64,000 nt of DNA from an uncultured Lachnospiraceae bacterium. GTDB lineage: Bacteria; Bacillota; Clostridia; Lachnospirales; Lachnospiraceae. The stretch spans positions 1-64,000 of the forward strand of contig CACZJF010000006.1 in NCBI GenBank assembly GCA_902781455.1, read 5' to 3'. The notes under the pieces are model-generated. The model worked only from the letters and a program-made list of their open reading frames with translations. It was not told where the DNA came from and ran no database searches. Position numbers and translations under genes: made by a program. Of this stretch, positions 7,932-17,267 are shown piece after piece. Position 1 is the first letter of the stretch, and each line of letters starts with the position of its first letter.

Positions 7932-8019
7932 AGGAGCAGGCAGCTGACCTTCAGCGCGCCTGCGGGCGCTCACGCAGGGATACCGGACGGGAATCCGGGA
8001 CAATCGAGCAGGAGTCCGT

Positions 8020-9186
8020 ATGGGTCGCAGAAAACTTGGAATCTATGTGCATATTCCCTTCTGTGTCAGAAAGTGCGCTTACTGTGATTTCCTGTCTTTT
8101 CCTGCATCCGGCCGGACGCAGGAAGCGTACTTTCGTGCCTTGCGGGAAGAGATCGCCGCGTTTGAAAGTGCGGACGAATATGAAGCGGTTTCGGTTTATT
8201 TTGGCGGAGGGACTCCCTCCCTGCCTTCGGCCGGTGAGATCACGGACACCCTGGAAGTGATCTGCCGGTCTTTTTCTGTAGCAGAAGACGCGGAGATTAC
8301 CATTGAGTGCAATCCCGGGACCCTGGACAGGGAGAAGCTGTACGCTTACCGGAAGGCCGGGTGCAGCCGGCTGAGCCTGGGGCTTCAGTCCGCGGACGAT
8401 ACGCTTCTGAAGACACTGGGAAGGATCCATACCTGGGAGACCTTCCTGAGAGAGTACCATGAAGCGCGCGGTGCAGGGTTTGACAATATCAGTGTTGACC
8501 TGATGTACGGACTTCCCGGGCAGACACTGGCTGTATGGGAGGATACGCTGGAAAAGGTCACGGCGCTTGCGCCGGAACACCTGTCTGCCTACAGCCTGAT
8601 CATAGAAGAAGGGACTCCTTTCTGGGAACGTTATCATGAGGATGACGAAACAAAGAAAAGAGGAGACAGGACACTGTTTCTTCCGGATGAGGATGAAGAA
8701 GACAGGATGCTGGAGATGCTGAAGTCCTCTCTTCGAGATATCGGCATGCATCGATATGAGATCTCGAACTACGCGCGTCCGGGCAGGGAGAGCAGGCATA
8801 ACACAGGGTACTGGCTGAGGCGTGAGTATGCCGGATTCGGGCTTGGGGCTTCCGGGCAGATCGGAAAGATCAGGTACCGCAATCAATCGTCCCTGACCGA
8901 ATACCTGAAAGGTGTATCAGAACCGGAAAAGAAATGCAGGGAAGAGGTGACTGTCCTGACGCGGGAAGACGAAATCGCTGAAACGATGATCCTGGGGCTC
9001 AGGCTGACGGAAGGGGTAGACCTTCAGCATTTTGAGGAAACCTTTTCTGTGCGCGCCGAGGACCTCTTCGCGAAAGAGATTGCAATGTTCCGGCGTGAAG
9101 GCCTTCTGGAACTGGCCGGGCATCATCTGCGGCTGACAGACAGCGGCTTTGATGTCAGCAATCTGGTGATGAGCTCCTTTCTGTAA
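8020..9186 (+). CDS. hemW: HemW-like radical SAM protein (heme chaperone)
   Basis: A 388-residue radical SAM protein. The [4Fe-4S] motif C-x3-C-x2-C is at residues 15, 19 and 22 (IPFCVRKCAYCDF). It is followed by the SAM-binding GGGTPS and the HemW/HemN-type ECNPGTL and SVDLMYGLPGQT segments. HemW proteins carry heme to membrane proteins and were long misnamed coproporphyrinogen oxidase. The position 88 bp after lepA is the classical HemW setting, and a separate HemZ-like gene starts at 63481. AGGAG lies 5 nt before the ATG. Confidence 0.92.
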   Translation: MGRRKLGIYVHIPFCVRKCAYCDFLSFPASGRTQEAYFRALREEIAAFESADEYEAVSVYFGGGTPSLPSAGEITDTLEVICRSFSVAEDAEITIECNPGTLDREKLYAYRKAGCSRLSLGLQSADDTLLKTLGRIHTWETFLREYHEARGAGFDNISVDLMYGLPGQTLAVWEDTLEKVTALAPEHLSAYSLIIEEGTPFWERYHEDDETKKRGDRTLFLPDEDEEDRMLEMLKSSLRDIGMHRYEISNYARPGRESRHNTGYWLRREYAGFGLGASGQIGKIRYRNQSSLTEYLKGVSEPEKKCREEVTVLTREDEIAETMILGLRLTEGVDLQHFEETFSVRAEDLFAKEIAMFRREGLLELAGHHLRLTDSGFDVSNLVMSSFL

Positions 9187-9277
9187 GAGCACAGACAGGG
9201 GAAGGAACCGATATCACAGATCAGTCCGGACAGGGCAGAGAAGAGATTGCAGTACGATATGAGAGCAGGAGGAGAAT

Positions 9278-11365
9278 ATGAGATCAGTTTTCGGAAAAAG
9301 TGTGTGGAAGCGTATTCTGACGCTGGCTGTCAGCGGCATGATGATGGGAAGCATCGTTCTGACCGCGTTTGGAAGCAGTATGACGGAAGCAGAACCGGGA
9401 TCTGCCGGGCAGCCTGCCGGTGTAGAGGAGATCGCCGCGTCTATGACGTTGGATGATAAGATTTCTCAGATGATCATGCCGGCTGTCCGCACGTGGGATG
9501 AGAAAGCGATGACGTTTCTGCCGGAGGCACCGAAGATGGCAGAAGCACTGCGTGCGCACCAGTATGGCGGGATCATTCTTTTCAGCCAGAATGTTGCTGA
9601 CCCCGGGCAGGTGGCCGTGCTGGTACACCAGCTGCAGGAGAACAATCTGAAGAATACGGAAACGGCAGTCCATATTCCGTATTTTATGGCGGCGGACGAG
9701 GAAGGCGGAATTGTTGTCCGTCTGGCGGGCGGAACCCGTATGACGGGAAACATGGCCGTCGGAGCGACCGGAGACAATGCTGTTCTGAATGCGGAGAAAA
9801 CCGGAAAGATCCTGGGAGAGGAGATGGCTGCAGCAGGTTTTAATGTCAACTTCGCTCCGGACATCGATGTCAATAACAACCCGGCGAATCCGGTCATCGG
9901 GACGAGGTCCTTCTCCGATGATCCGGATACAGTGGCGGACTTGGGCATCGCGTATGCCAGAGGGGTGTCTTCGTGCGGCGTGATCCCGACATACAAGCAT
10001 TTTCCCGGACACGGAGATACCTCGGTCGACAGTCATACCGGAACGCCTTCCGTGGAAAAGACTTATGACCAGATCAGGCAGACCGAGCTGAAGCCATTTG
10101 CCGCGGCAATCGACCATGGCGCCGACATGATCATGACGGCTCATATTACATTTCCTGAAATAGACGACGAGAAAACCTTCGGAGACGGAACGACGAAGGG
10201 CGTCTATCCGGCGACAATGTCTGAAAAGATTCTCACGCAGATTCTGCGCCGGGACATGGGATTTGACGGGGTCGTGGTAACGGACGCCCTGGAGATGGAC
10301 GCGATCCGTACAGCGGGTCTTGTTCCCGGAGAGCCGGATTCTGCAGAGTACAGGATCAATATCGCGAAACAGGTCATTCTGGCCGGCGCGGACATCCTGC
10401 TGATCCCCACTGATCTGAACAGTGAGGAAGCGGCAGACTTTTATGATACTTATATCGAAGCCCTTGAGGAAATGGCCCTGAACGACGCGGTTCTGGCAGC
10501 ACGTATCGATGAGAGTGTCATGCGTATCCTGAAGCTGAAGGAAAAGTACGGGATTCTGGAAGAAAAAGAAGATACAGACCCGGAAAAAGCGGCAAAGCAA
10601 GCATTGCAGATGGTCGGTTCCGGTTCCCATCATAAGACGGAGATGGAGATTGCCAGGCAGGCTGTTACACTTCTGAAGAATGACCGGACGCTGCCGGCTG
10701 CCGGGGAAAACCAGAACATCGTGTTCCTTGGCCGTCAGAAGGAGGACGCCTATACGATCGGGTTTGCCGTCAGACAATTGATGGAGCGGGGGCTGATCAG
10801 CAAGGATACCAGGATTGTGGACCTGGCGCTGGAAGCAGAAGACGGGCCTGATGATGCCGGTACAGTCATCACGATTGATTACTATTATGACCTGCAGTCG
10901 GAAGCGAACAAACTGCATTACACGAAAGATCTGCAGAAAGCCTTAAAAGAGGCAGATATTGTGATCGGCCTGACAAAAACGTACAATGTGGATGCGCTGG
11001 CAGCGTCGTCTGAGCAGTATCAGGGCATAGCGCGCGCGATCGAAGATACGCATGCAGCAGGCGGCCGCTTTGTCCTTCTTTCTGACAACCTTCCCTATGA
11101 CGCGGCCCGCTATCAGGATGCTGACGCGATCGTGCTTGCCTACATGGGCTCGGGGCTGGATCTGGATCCGACGCAAAGAACTGAAAAGAGCGGGAACATG
11201 GGCTCCTACAATGCCAATGTTGTCGCGGCGATTGATCTGATGTTCGGGGATGGGACATTTTCAGGGACTCTGCCGGTCCAGATTCCGGAGATCACAGAAC
11301 GCGAAGACGGGAGCGCTGCATATTCCGACCAGGTTCTGTACGAGCGTGGCTTTGGCCTGCAGTAA
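9278..11365 (+). CDS. Secreted GH3 beta-N-acetylhexosaminidase (NagZ-like)
   Basis: A 695-residue glycoside hydrolase of family 3 with an N-terminal signal peptide (residues 1 to about 34; no lipobox cysteine). The catalytic barrel carries YGGIILFSQN, AADEEGG, and the NagZ hallmark KHFPGHGDT (about 240-248) with DSHTGTP; Asp251/His253 would be the acid/base pair. The nucleophile by homology is Asp336 in GFDGVVVTDALEMD. A second alpha/beta domain follows. Likely substrates are N-acetylglucosaminides from peptidoglycan or host glycans. Export differs from the cytoplasmic NagZ of proteobacteria. It is followed by a sugar-kinase-like gene. Confidence 0.9.
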   Translation: MRSVFGKSVWKRILTLAVSGMMMGSIVLTAFGSSMTEAEPGSAGQPAGVEEIAASMTLDDKISQMIMPAVRTWDEKAMTFLPEAPKMAEALRAHQYGGIILFSQNVADPGQVAVLVHQLQENNLKNTETAVHIPYFMAADEEGGIVVRLAGGTRMTGNMAVGATGDNAVLNAEKTGKILGEEMAAAGFNVNFAPDIDVNNNPANPVIGTRSFSDDPDTVADLGIAYARGVSSCGVIPTYKHFPGHGDTSVDSHTGTPSVEKTYDQIRQTELKPFAAAIDHGADMIMTAHITFPEIDDEKTFGDGTTKGVYPATMSEKILTQILRRDMGFDGVVVTDALEMDAIRTAGLVPGEPDSAEYRINIAKQVILAGADILLIPTDLNSEEAADFYDTYIEALEEMALNDAVLAARIDESVMRILKLKEKYGILEEKEDTDPEKAAKQALQMVGSGSHHKTEMEIARQAVTLLKNDRTLPAAGENQNIVFLGRQKEDAYTIGFAVRQLMERGLISKDTRIVDLALEAEDGPDDAGTVITIDYYYDLQSEANKLHYTKDLQKALKEADIVIGLTKTYNVDALAASSEQYQGIARAIEDTHAAGGRFVLLSDNLPYDAARYQDADAIVLAYMGSGLDLDPTQRTEKSGNMGSYNANVVAAIDLMFGDGTFSGTLPVQIPEITEREDGSAAYSDQVLYERGFGLQ

Positions 11366-11428
11366 AACCTGAGAGAAGCGCACGGTTTAGGTGAGAGGCA
11401 AAGTCCGGAAATGATAAGGAAACGGCAC

Positions 11429-12307
11429 ATGAATGATTATTCTGATCTCATACACCGGCTGTTTGGAAGCGGGACAGAGATTGCCGGCATGAAGGCAGTC
11501 TCCGGCGGGGATATCAATGAAGCATATCTTTTGCTTCTTTCTGACAAAAGCCTTGTCTTTCTCAAGGAGAATACGAAAGAAAATGCCGGCTTTTTCCAGG
11601 CGGAAATGACAGGCCTTTCCGCGATCCGCAAGACTGGAACCATACAGGTGCCGAAGGTCTGGGAGACAGGTGTTTCGAAGAACAGATCCTATCTGGTCAT
11701 GGAATATCTGGAGAGCGCTCCGGCGAAGAAGGACTACTGGGAACAGTTTGCGGCAGCGCTGGCTGACATGCACAGGGCGGATCCGTCCGAATGGACGCCG
11801 GGCGGGCGTTATGGTTTCACGGAGGATAATTTCATCGGGGCAGGACGGCAGATGAACGCGGTCCGGACAGCCTGGGTTGATTTCTTCCGGGAATGCCGTC
11901 TGGAGGTCCAGTTCCGCAGGGCGCAGGCGTATTTTGACGCAGCCGGAAGAAAAGCAATGCAAAGCCTGCTGGATCACCTGGACCGGTATCTGACAGAACC
12001 TGCGCACCCCTCCCTGCTCCATGGCGACCTGTGGGGAGGGAACTTCGTGACAGGACCGGATGGATATGCATGCCTGATTGACCCGGCGGTTTCTGTAGGC
12101 CACGCGGAGGCAGATCTGGCCATGACAGAATTGTTCGGTGGCTTTTCACCGGCGTTCTATGAAGCATACAGGGAAGCGGCGGATCTGCTTCCGGGATACG
12201 CGGACCGGAGAGATCTGTACAATCTGTATCACCTTCTGAACCACCTGAACCTGTTCGGGGGCGGCTATTACGGCGCTGTCATGAGGATCATTGAGAAGTA
12301 TCAATAG
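11429..12307 (+). CDS. Fructosamine/ketosamine-3-kinase family protein
   Basis: A protein of about 292 residues of the FN3K family (aminoglycoside-phosphotransferase fold). Bacterial members phosphorylate sugar-amine adducts such as ribulosamines or fructosamines, helping protein deglycation or Amadori-compound use. Visible motifs are SGGDINEAYLL near the N-terminus, the catalytic loop LHGDLWGGN, and LIDPAVSVGHAEADLAMTELFGGF. The start at 11429 is favoured by AAGGA 9 nt upstream; an ATG at 11411 is possible. It lies 63 bp after the GH3 gene, which suggests co-transcription. Confidence 0.85.
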   Translation: MNDYSDLIHRLFGSGTEIAGMKAVSGGDINEAYLLLLSDKSLVFLKENTKENAGFFQAEMTGLSAIRKTGTIQVPKVWETGVSKNRSYLVMEYLESAPAKKDYWEQFAAALADMHRADPSEWTPGGRYGFTEDNFIGAGRQMNAVRTAWVDFFRECRLEVQFRRAQAYFDAAGRKAMQSLLDHLDRYLTEPAHPSLLHGDLWGGNFVTGPDGYACLIDPAVSVGHAEADLAMTELFGGFSPAFYEAYREAADLLPGYADRRDLYNLYHLLNHLNLFGGGYYGAVMRIIEKYQ

Positions 12308-12391
12308 GACAGAACCACACCGCGGGCGCAGATCCCCGTCCCCGTCGGTTTTTGGTGAAGAAGGACATACTGAAACAGGAAAGGAAAAGAA

Positions 12392-12958
12392 ATGGATAAA
12401 CTGACACTGGAAAAAGCAAAAGAGATCAATGCGCAGATGGTCACCGAGGAGCATCTGATTCTGCATGCGGCAAATGTTTCCGCTGCGATGGGCGCGATGG
12501 CGGAGCATTTTGGAGCGGACAGGGAACACTGGGAAGCGGTAGGCTGGCTTCATGATTATGATTATGAGAAGTATCCGGACGAGCACCTGGCGCACACGGA
12601 AGAGCCGCTCCGTGAGCTGGGCGTCCCGGAGGAGGACATCCGGGCGATCCTGTCCCACGGCTATGGAATCTGCACGGATGTTGAGCCGCTGACCGATCTG
12701 GAGAAGAGTCTGTTCACGGTGGATGAGCTGACAGGGATCGTACAGGCCGCGGCCAGGATGCGTCCGAACGGAATCACTGACATGGAAGTAAAGAGTTTCA
12801 TGAAGAAGTGGAAGGACAAGCGTTTTGCGGCAAAGTGTGACCGTCCGCTGATCCTGAAAGGCTGTGAGATGCTCGGCATGGATATCAAGGAGGTATCTGC
12901 CATTGTCATTGAAGGGATGAAGGCGCATGCGCAGGAACTTCAGCTGACAGGAGCATAA
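12392..12958 (+). CDS. HD-domain hydrolase, predicted
   Basis: A 188-residue soluble protein with an HD metal-dependent phosphohydrolase fold. Ligands visible are His in EEHLILHAANV (residues 20-30), the HD pair in GWLHDYDYEKYP (about 51-62), and further His residues in HLAHTEEPL and SHGYG. Similar small HD proteins are common in Clostridia and of unknown substrate. An AGGAAAAG ribosome-binding site precedes the ATG. It follows the kinase-like gene by 84 bp. Confidence 0.8.
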   Translation: MDKLTLEKAKEINAQMVTEEHLILHAANVSAAMGAMAEHFGADREHWEAVGWLHDYDYEKYPDEHLAHTEEPLRELGVPEEDIRAILSHGYGICTDVEPLTDLEKSLFTVDELTGIVQAAARMRPNGITDMEVKSFMKKWKDKRFAAKCDRPLILKGCEMLGMDIKEVSAIVIEGMKAHAQELQLTGA

Positions 12959-13073
12959 AAAGTGCAGCAGCCGGAGGCCGTATTCACGCGGAGGAAGGCG
13001 GCTGAAGCAGCCCGGCGCCGCACAATAAGACAGCCTGAGACAGCCTTCAGAATGGGATGGGAGAAAGCCAGCC

Positions 13074-14234
13074 ATGAGCAGCATATATGAGATGAAAGAA
13101 GCAGACGGGAAGGAGCTTTCCCGGGAGAAAACCATCGTCCGGACCAGCATTATCGGAATCATCGCCAATGTATTCCTTGCAGGATTCAAGGCGGTGATTG
13201 GCCTGATGACCAACTCGATCGCGATCGTGCTGGACGCGGTCAACAACATTTCCGACGCAGGCAGTTCCCTGATTACCATTGTCGGGACGAAGCTGGCCGG
13301 GAAGGAGCCGGACAAGAAGCACCCCTTTGGCTACGGGCGGATCGAATACCTGAGCGCCATGGTCATCGCCGTGATCGTATTGTACGCAGGCGTCACCTCT
13401 TTTACAGAGTCCGTAAAGCAGATTCTCCATCCTGAGACACCGGAATACAACACCATCTCTCTGATCATTGTCGCCGTGGCGGTGGCGGTTAAGATTGTGC
13501 TGGGACGTTATGTCAAAGGCGTGGGGGTAAAGGTGAATTCGGATTCCCTGATCAATTCCGGAGAAGATGCCACACTGGATTCTGTGATCTCTGCGTCGAC
13601 GCTGGTCGCGGCGGGCATATTCCTGGTGTTCCATGTGTCGCTGGAAGCATGGCTCGGTGCTATCATATCCATCGTTATCATCAAATCAGGCATTGAGATG
13701 CTCAGGAGTACCATCTCGCAGATACTGGGAGAGAGCAATGATGTGGAGATGGTCAGGAAGATCAAGGAAACGGTGACGAGCTTTCCGGATGTGCAGGGCG
13801 CTTATGATCTGGTACTGAATAATTATGGTCCCGACACATGGAACGGCTCTATTCATATCGAGGTTCCGGACACCTATTCGGCAGATCAGCTGGACCAGCT
13901 GATCCGGAAGATCCAGATGGCGGTTTACCAGCAGCACCATATCGTCCTGACAGCCATCGGGGTGTACTCGGTGAACACGAAGGACGAGGAGATCATCGAG
14001 GCGCAGAAAAAAGTGCGGGAGATTGTTTTCTCTCATCCGCACGTGAATCAGATGCATGGGTTTTATCTGAACAAAGAAGAGAAGGCCATGCGTTTTGATC
14101 TTGTGATCAGCTTCGACGCGAAGGACCGAAGAGCCCTGTACCGGGAAGTCGTTACAGACGTGCAGAAAGCCTTTCCGGATTATTCGCTTCAGGTTGCGAT
14201 GGACATAGACTATTCGGAATTATCATCCGGCTGA
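13074..14234 (+). CDS. Cation diffusion facilitator transporter with unusual metal sites
   Basis: A 386-residue membrane protein with about six transmembrane helices and a cytoplasmic C-terminal domain, exporting divalent metals in exchange for protons. The CDF fold is clear from KHPFGYGRIEYLSAM and the second and fifth helices. The intramembrane site, usually D-x3-D or H-x3-D, reads N57-x3-D61 in helix 2 and N161-x3-D165 in helix 5, so asparagine replaces the first ligand in both. Metal choice is therefore uncertain. The C-terminus appears extended with a second region resembling the CDF cytoplasmic domain. It is convergent with the SGNH gene. Confidence 0.88.
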   Translation: MSSIYEMKEADGKELSREKTIVRTSIIGIIANVFLAGFKAVIGLMTNSIAIVLDAVNNISDAGSSLITIVGTKLAGKEPDKKHPFGYGRIEYLSAMVIAVIVLYAGVTSFTESVKQILHPETPEYNTISLIIVAVAVAVKIVLGRYVKGVGVKVNSDSLINSGEDATLDSVISASTLVAAGIFLVFHVSLEAWLGAIISIVIIKSGIEMLRSTISQILGESNDVEMVRKIKETVTSFPDVQGAYDLVLNNYGPDTWNGSIHIEVPDTYSADQLDQLIRKIQMAVYQQHHIVLTAIGVYSVNTKDEEIIEAQKKVREIVFSHPHVNQMHGFYLNKEEKAMRFDLVISFDAKDRRALYREVVTDVQKAFPDYSLQVAMDIDYSELSSG

Positions 14235-14268
14235 CCGGCGGAACGCGCCGCTTGGGTCCGGGCCGGCA

Positions 14269-15138
14269 TCAGAACAGCTGGTTCACGACAAAGTCATGAA
14301 TCTTCAGGTACGTCTGCGTGGAGAAATGCAGACCGTCCACTGTTTCAAATCCATCTGTTTTCAGGAAGGAAGCCGAGTCGATGTACCGGCTTCCGAATTC
14401 TTTTTTCAGCCTGACATTCATGCGTGCGATATTCAGGCTGTTGATGTCATCAAACACGGTTTCATGAACCTGCCCGTCTTCGATCAGGAATTCCTCATCG
14501 ATCGGGTTCACAGAAAGAATGTAGAACGCTGTATCCGGATGCGCGTCGATCACATCCTGATAGGCCGCGATATATTCATCGATCAGCTGCGGGTCGTTCA
14601 CGCCAAAGTTCAGGACGACAGGAAGAAGCGGGTTCTTCGCGATGGCATCAGACATTTCACCCATACCCTGTTCGCGGAACCATCTGACGCCTTCTCCGAC
14701 CGCGCCCACAAAAACATCTTCATCGTCGTAGCGTCCGGCTTTGTGCAGTGCATTGCCCATGCCAAGCGTACGGGAATCCCCGACCCAGATGATCTGGTGT
14801 GTTTTGACAAGAGCAGGATTTTGTCCGGAGCGAAGAATCTGATCATCGGAAAGTGCGTCCGTCTCTGTCACAGTCTGAGGCTGTGAGACGGCAGGCTTAC
14901 TGCCTCCCGGCAGCGTGTCGTTCGGCAGACTTTCAAAAGAGGACGAACTGGCTTCGTCAGGCACAGCAGGCCCTGGTTCTGCCGGTTTTTCCGTCGAAAA
15001 ATGAAAGCCGGTAAATACCTCTGACTGTCGGTCATCCTTCAGCGAGCCGAATCTGTTCGGGATACAGAAGGCCAGGGCAGCCAGAATGACAATTCCAAGG
15101 ACACAGGCAATGATGGCAAGAAGAATTGTTTTGCGCAT
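14269..15138 (-). CDS. Membrane-anchored SGNH/GDSL-type hydrolase
   Basis: A 289-residue protein with an N-terminal membrane anchor (residues 3-24), a Ser/Pro/Glu-rich linker to about residue 100, and an extracytoplasmic SGNH esterase-like domain. Block I is WVGDSRTLGMG with the nucleophilic Ser. NFGVND is block III-like, and DGLHFS supplies the Asp-x2-His near the end. Such enzymes deacylate polysaccharides or peptidoglycan; the substrate is unknown here. The ATG at 15138 has AGGAG 6 nt upstream, and longer in-frame starts lack one. It is divergent from hrcA. Confidence 0.85.
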   Translation of the reverse strand: MRKTILLAIIACVLGIVILAALAFCIPNRFGSLKDDRQSEVFTGFHFSTEKPAEPGPAVPDEASSSSFESLPNDTLPGGSKPAVSQPQTVTETDALSDDQILRSGQNPALVKTHQIIWVGDSRTLGMGNALHKAGRYDDEDVFVGAVGEGVRWFREQGMGEMSDAIAKNPLLPVVLNFGVNDPQLIDEYIAAYQDVIDAHPDTAFYILSVNPIDEEFLIEDGQVHETVFDDINSLNIARMNVRLKKEFGSRYIDSASFLKTDGFETVDGLHFSTQTYLKIHDFVVNQLF

Positions 15139-15255
15139 GAGGAACTCCTGAACCGATGCTGAATCGATCATGGTCAATATGAACACTATCATCATAGCAC
15201 AAAAGCCGGTCCGGTACACCCTGTGAAAAGTTCCATCTTTTTTCACAAATTCATG

Positions 15256-15284
15256 TTGACAAACCTGTAGGGCGGTCTTATGAT
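15256..15284 (+). promoter_or_regulatory. Sigma-A promoter of the hrcA-grpE-dnaK-dnaJ operon
   Basis: A consensus TTGACA (15256-15261), a 17-nt spacer and TATGAT (15279-15284). The CIRCE operator begins 14 nt after the -10 box, so it covers the start of transcription. Confidence 0.85.
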
Positions 15285-15297
15285 AATGCCATAAGTG

Positions 15298-15324
15298 TTA
15301 GCACTCCAATAATCCGAGTGCTAA
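15298..15324 (+). promoter_or_regulatory. CIRCE operator (HrcA binding site)
   Basis: TTAGCACTC, nine bases, then GAGTGCTAA: both arms match the CIRCE consensus exactly. HrcA bound here blocks the overlapping promoter. During heat shock HrcA loses activity because GroEL is titrated, and the operon is induced (established for Bacillus and relatives). Confidence 0.97.
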
Positions 15325-15350
15325 CAGAACCAAAGAGAGGAGGAACCGGC

Positions 15351-16391
15351 ATGGGAATGGAACTGGATGACCGGAAGTGGACGATCCTGAAGGCCATCAT
15401 ACAGACATATCTGGAGACGGGTGACCCGGTCGGGTCAAGGACGATCTCGAAGATGTCGGATCTGAATCTCAGTTCTGCGACAATCCGGAACGAGATGAGT
15501 GATCTGGAGGAGATGGGGCTGATCATACAGCCGCATACCTCGTCGGGAAGGATTCCTTCCGATCAGGGATACAGGCTCTATGTGGACCGCCTGATGGAGG
15601 AGAAGGAAGCGGAAGTTTCCCAGATGAGACAGCTGATGATCTCCAGGGAAGACAAGATGGAGATGCTGCTCAAGCAGATTGTCCGGTATCTGGCGGTGAA
15701 CACGAATTATGCGACGATGATCACCAGCCCGCAGTACCACAGGACGAAGCTGAAGTTTATCCAGCTGTCAGCAGTGGACGACAGCCAGATTCTTGCGACG
15801 GTCGTTGCGGAAGGCAATGTGGTAAAGAACCGGATTATCCATATGGAACACGGTCTGAGCCGCGATCAGATCCTTCAGCTGAACATTCAGCTGAATTCCA
15901 GACTGAACGGACTGACCATAGAGCAGATCAATCTTGCGACGATCTCGAAGCTGAAGCAGGAAGCCGGCATACAGTCGGACCTGATCTCCGAGGTGCTGGA
16001 CGCGGTCGCGGATGTCATCAGCCAGGAAGAGGACGTCGAAGTTTACACGAGCGGCGCCACGAACATATTCCGCTATCCGGAGCTTTCGTCGGATACGGAT
16101 AAGGCGAGCGGTCTGATCCATGCGTTTGAGGAGAAGCACCCGCTGCTGTCCCTGATGGACAAGGAACAGAATTCCGACCACGCGATCCAGGTTGCGATCG
16201 GGTCTGAGCTTGGCAATGAAAACCTGAAGGACTGCAGTGTTGTGACAGCTACGTATGATCTTGGAGACGGTATGTACGGCCGGATCGGCATCGTAGGACC
16301 GAAGCGTATGGATTATGGCAAGGTAGTAGGCATCCTGAAGGACCTGACCGGACAGCTGGACGAGGTTTACCGGAAGGACAGCGAGAGTTAG
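15351..16391 (+). CDS. hrcA: Heat-inducible transcription repressor HrcA
   Basis: Repressor of class I heat-shock genes. The 346-residue length is normal. The winged helix at the N-terminus contains the HrcA signature GDPVGSRTISK followed by LSSATIRNEMSDLEEMGLI and QPHTSSGRIPSDQGYR; a GAF-like domain follows. The ATG at 15351 follows GGAGG by 7-8 nt; an upstream in-frame start would lie inside the CIRCE/leader. It is the first gene of its own operon and autoregulated through the CIRCE element 27 nt upstream. Confidence 0.97.
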   Translation: MGMELDDRKWTILKAIIQTYLETGDPVGSRTISKMSDLNLSSATIRNEMSDLEEMGLIIQPHTSSGRIPSDQGYRLYVDRLMEEKEAEVSQMRQLMISREDKMEMLLKQIVRYLAVNTNYATMITSPQYHRTKLKFIQLSAVDDSQILATVVAEGNVVKNRIIHMEHGLSRDQILQLNIQLNSRLNGLTIEQINLATISKLKQEAGIQSDLISEVLDAVADVISQEEDVEVYTSGATNIFRYPELSSDTDKASGLIHAFEEKHPLLSLMDKEQNSDHAIQVAIGSELGNENLKDCSVVTATYDLGDGMYGRIGIVGPKRMDYGKVVGILKDLTGQLDEVYRKDSES

Positions 16392-16521
16392 CGGAACGGT
16401 TTCCGCGCGCTGCGTCTGAACGGGAACCGGGACGGATTCTGACAGATCAGACAGGAACGCCGGAAACAGAGCGGCGTTTACAGAGCGGCGTTTATAGATA
16501 AGATCAAATTCGGAGGAGACT

Positions 16522-17223
16522 ATGACAGAAGAGACCAGCAAGGAAACAATCGCCGGAATGGAGCAGGAAGAAGAACAGAACATGTCTAACGCGGCGGAAG
16601 AGATGCAGGCAGAAGAAACAGCCGGGGATTCTTCCGCGGAAGCTGAAGCCGGCAAGAACACGGAAACAGACAGCGGGGCAGAGGATTCTGCAAAAGAAGC
16701 AGAAGCGCCTGACGGGGAAGACGTCATGGACGGCACATATACACAGGCCCAGGAAAATGCCCCGAAGAAGTCTTTCTTCAAAAAGAAGAAAGATAAAAAA
16801 GAGGAGAAGATCGAGGAACTGACCGATCAGGTGAAGCGGCAGATGGCGGAGTTCGACAATTTCCGGAAGAGAACGGAAAGAGAGAAGAGCCAGATGTTCG
16901 ATCTCGGCGCAAAGAGTGTCATCGAGAAGATTCTTCCCGTGATTGACAACTTTGAGAGAGGCCTTGCGCAGGCACCTGAGCAGGAAGATCCGTTCGTGGA
17001 AGGAATGGAAAAGATCTACAAGTCGATGCTTCAGGAACTCGAGTCGATCGGGGTAAAGCCGATCGAAGCCGAGGGAAAGGAATTCGATCCGAATCTTCAT
17101 AATGCAGTCATGCATGTGGAAGATGATTCGGTGGGCGAGAATATCGTCGTCCAGGAACTGCAGAAGGGATATACATACCACGATTCGGTTGTGCGCCACA
17201 GTATGGTGAAGGTGGCGAACTGA
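16522..17223 (+). CDS. grpE: Nucleotide exchange factor GrpE
   Basis: Releases ADP from DnaK. The 233-residue protein has an acidic, low-complexity N-terminal tail of about 75 residues, a Lys-rich patch (KKSFFKKKKDKKEEK), and then the GrpE coiled coil (FDNFRKRTEREKSQM) and beta domain (FDPNLHNAVMHVEDDSVGENIVVQELQKGYTYHDSVVRHSMVKVAN). GGAGGAG precedes the ATG. Second gene of the HrcA operon. Confidence 0.97.
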   Translation: MTEETSKETIAGMEQEEEQNMSNAAEEMQAEETAGDSSAEAEAGKNTETDSGAEDSAKEAEAPDGEDVMDGTYTQAQENAPKKSFFKKKKDKKEEKIEELTDQVKRQMAEFDNFRKRTEREKSQMFDLGAKSVIEKILPVIDNFERGLAQAPEQEDPFVEGMEKIYKSMLQELESIGVKPIEAEGKEFDPNLHNAVMHVEDDSVGENIVVQELQKGYTYHDSVVRHSMVKVAN

Positions 17224-17267
17224 GAAAGAATCACTGGAATTCATTGTAAATATAATGGAGGTTCATT

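Noticed and set aside
8020..9186. Annotation as oxygen-independent coproporphyrinogen oxidase HemN
   Set aside because: Size and lepA linkage fit HemW, which binds and delivers heme. A different HemZ-like gene begins at 63481.
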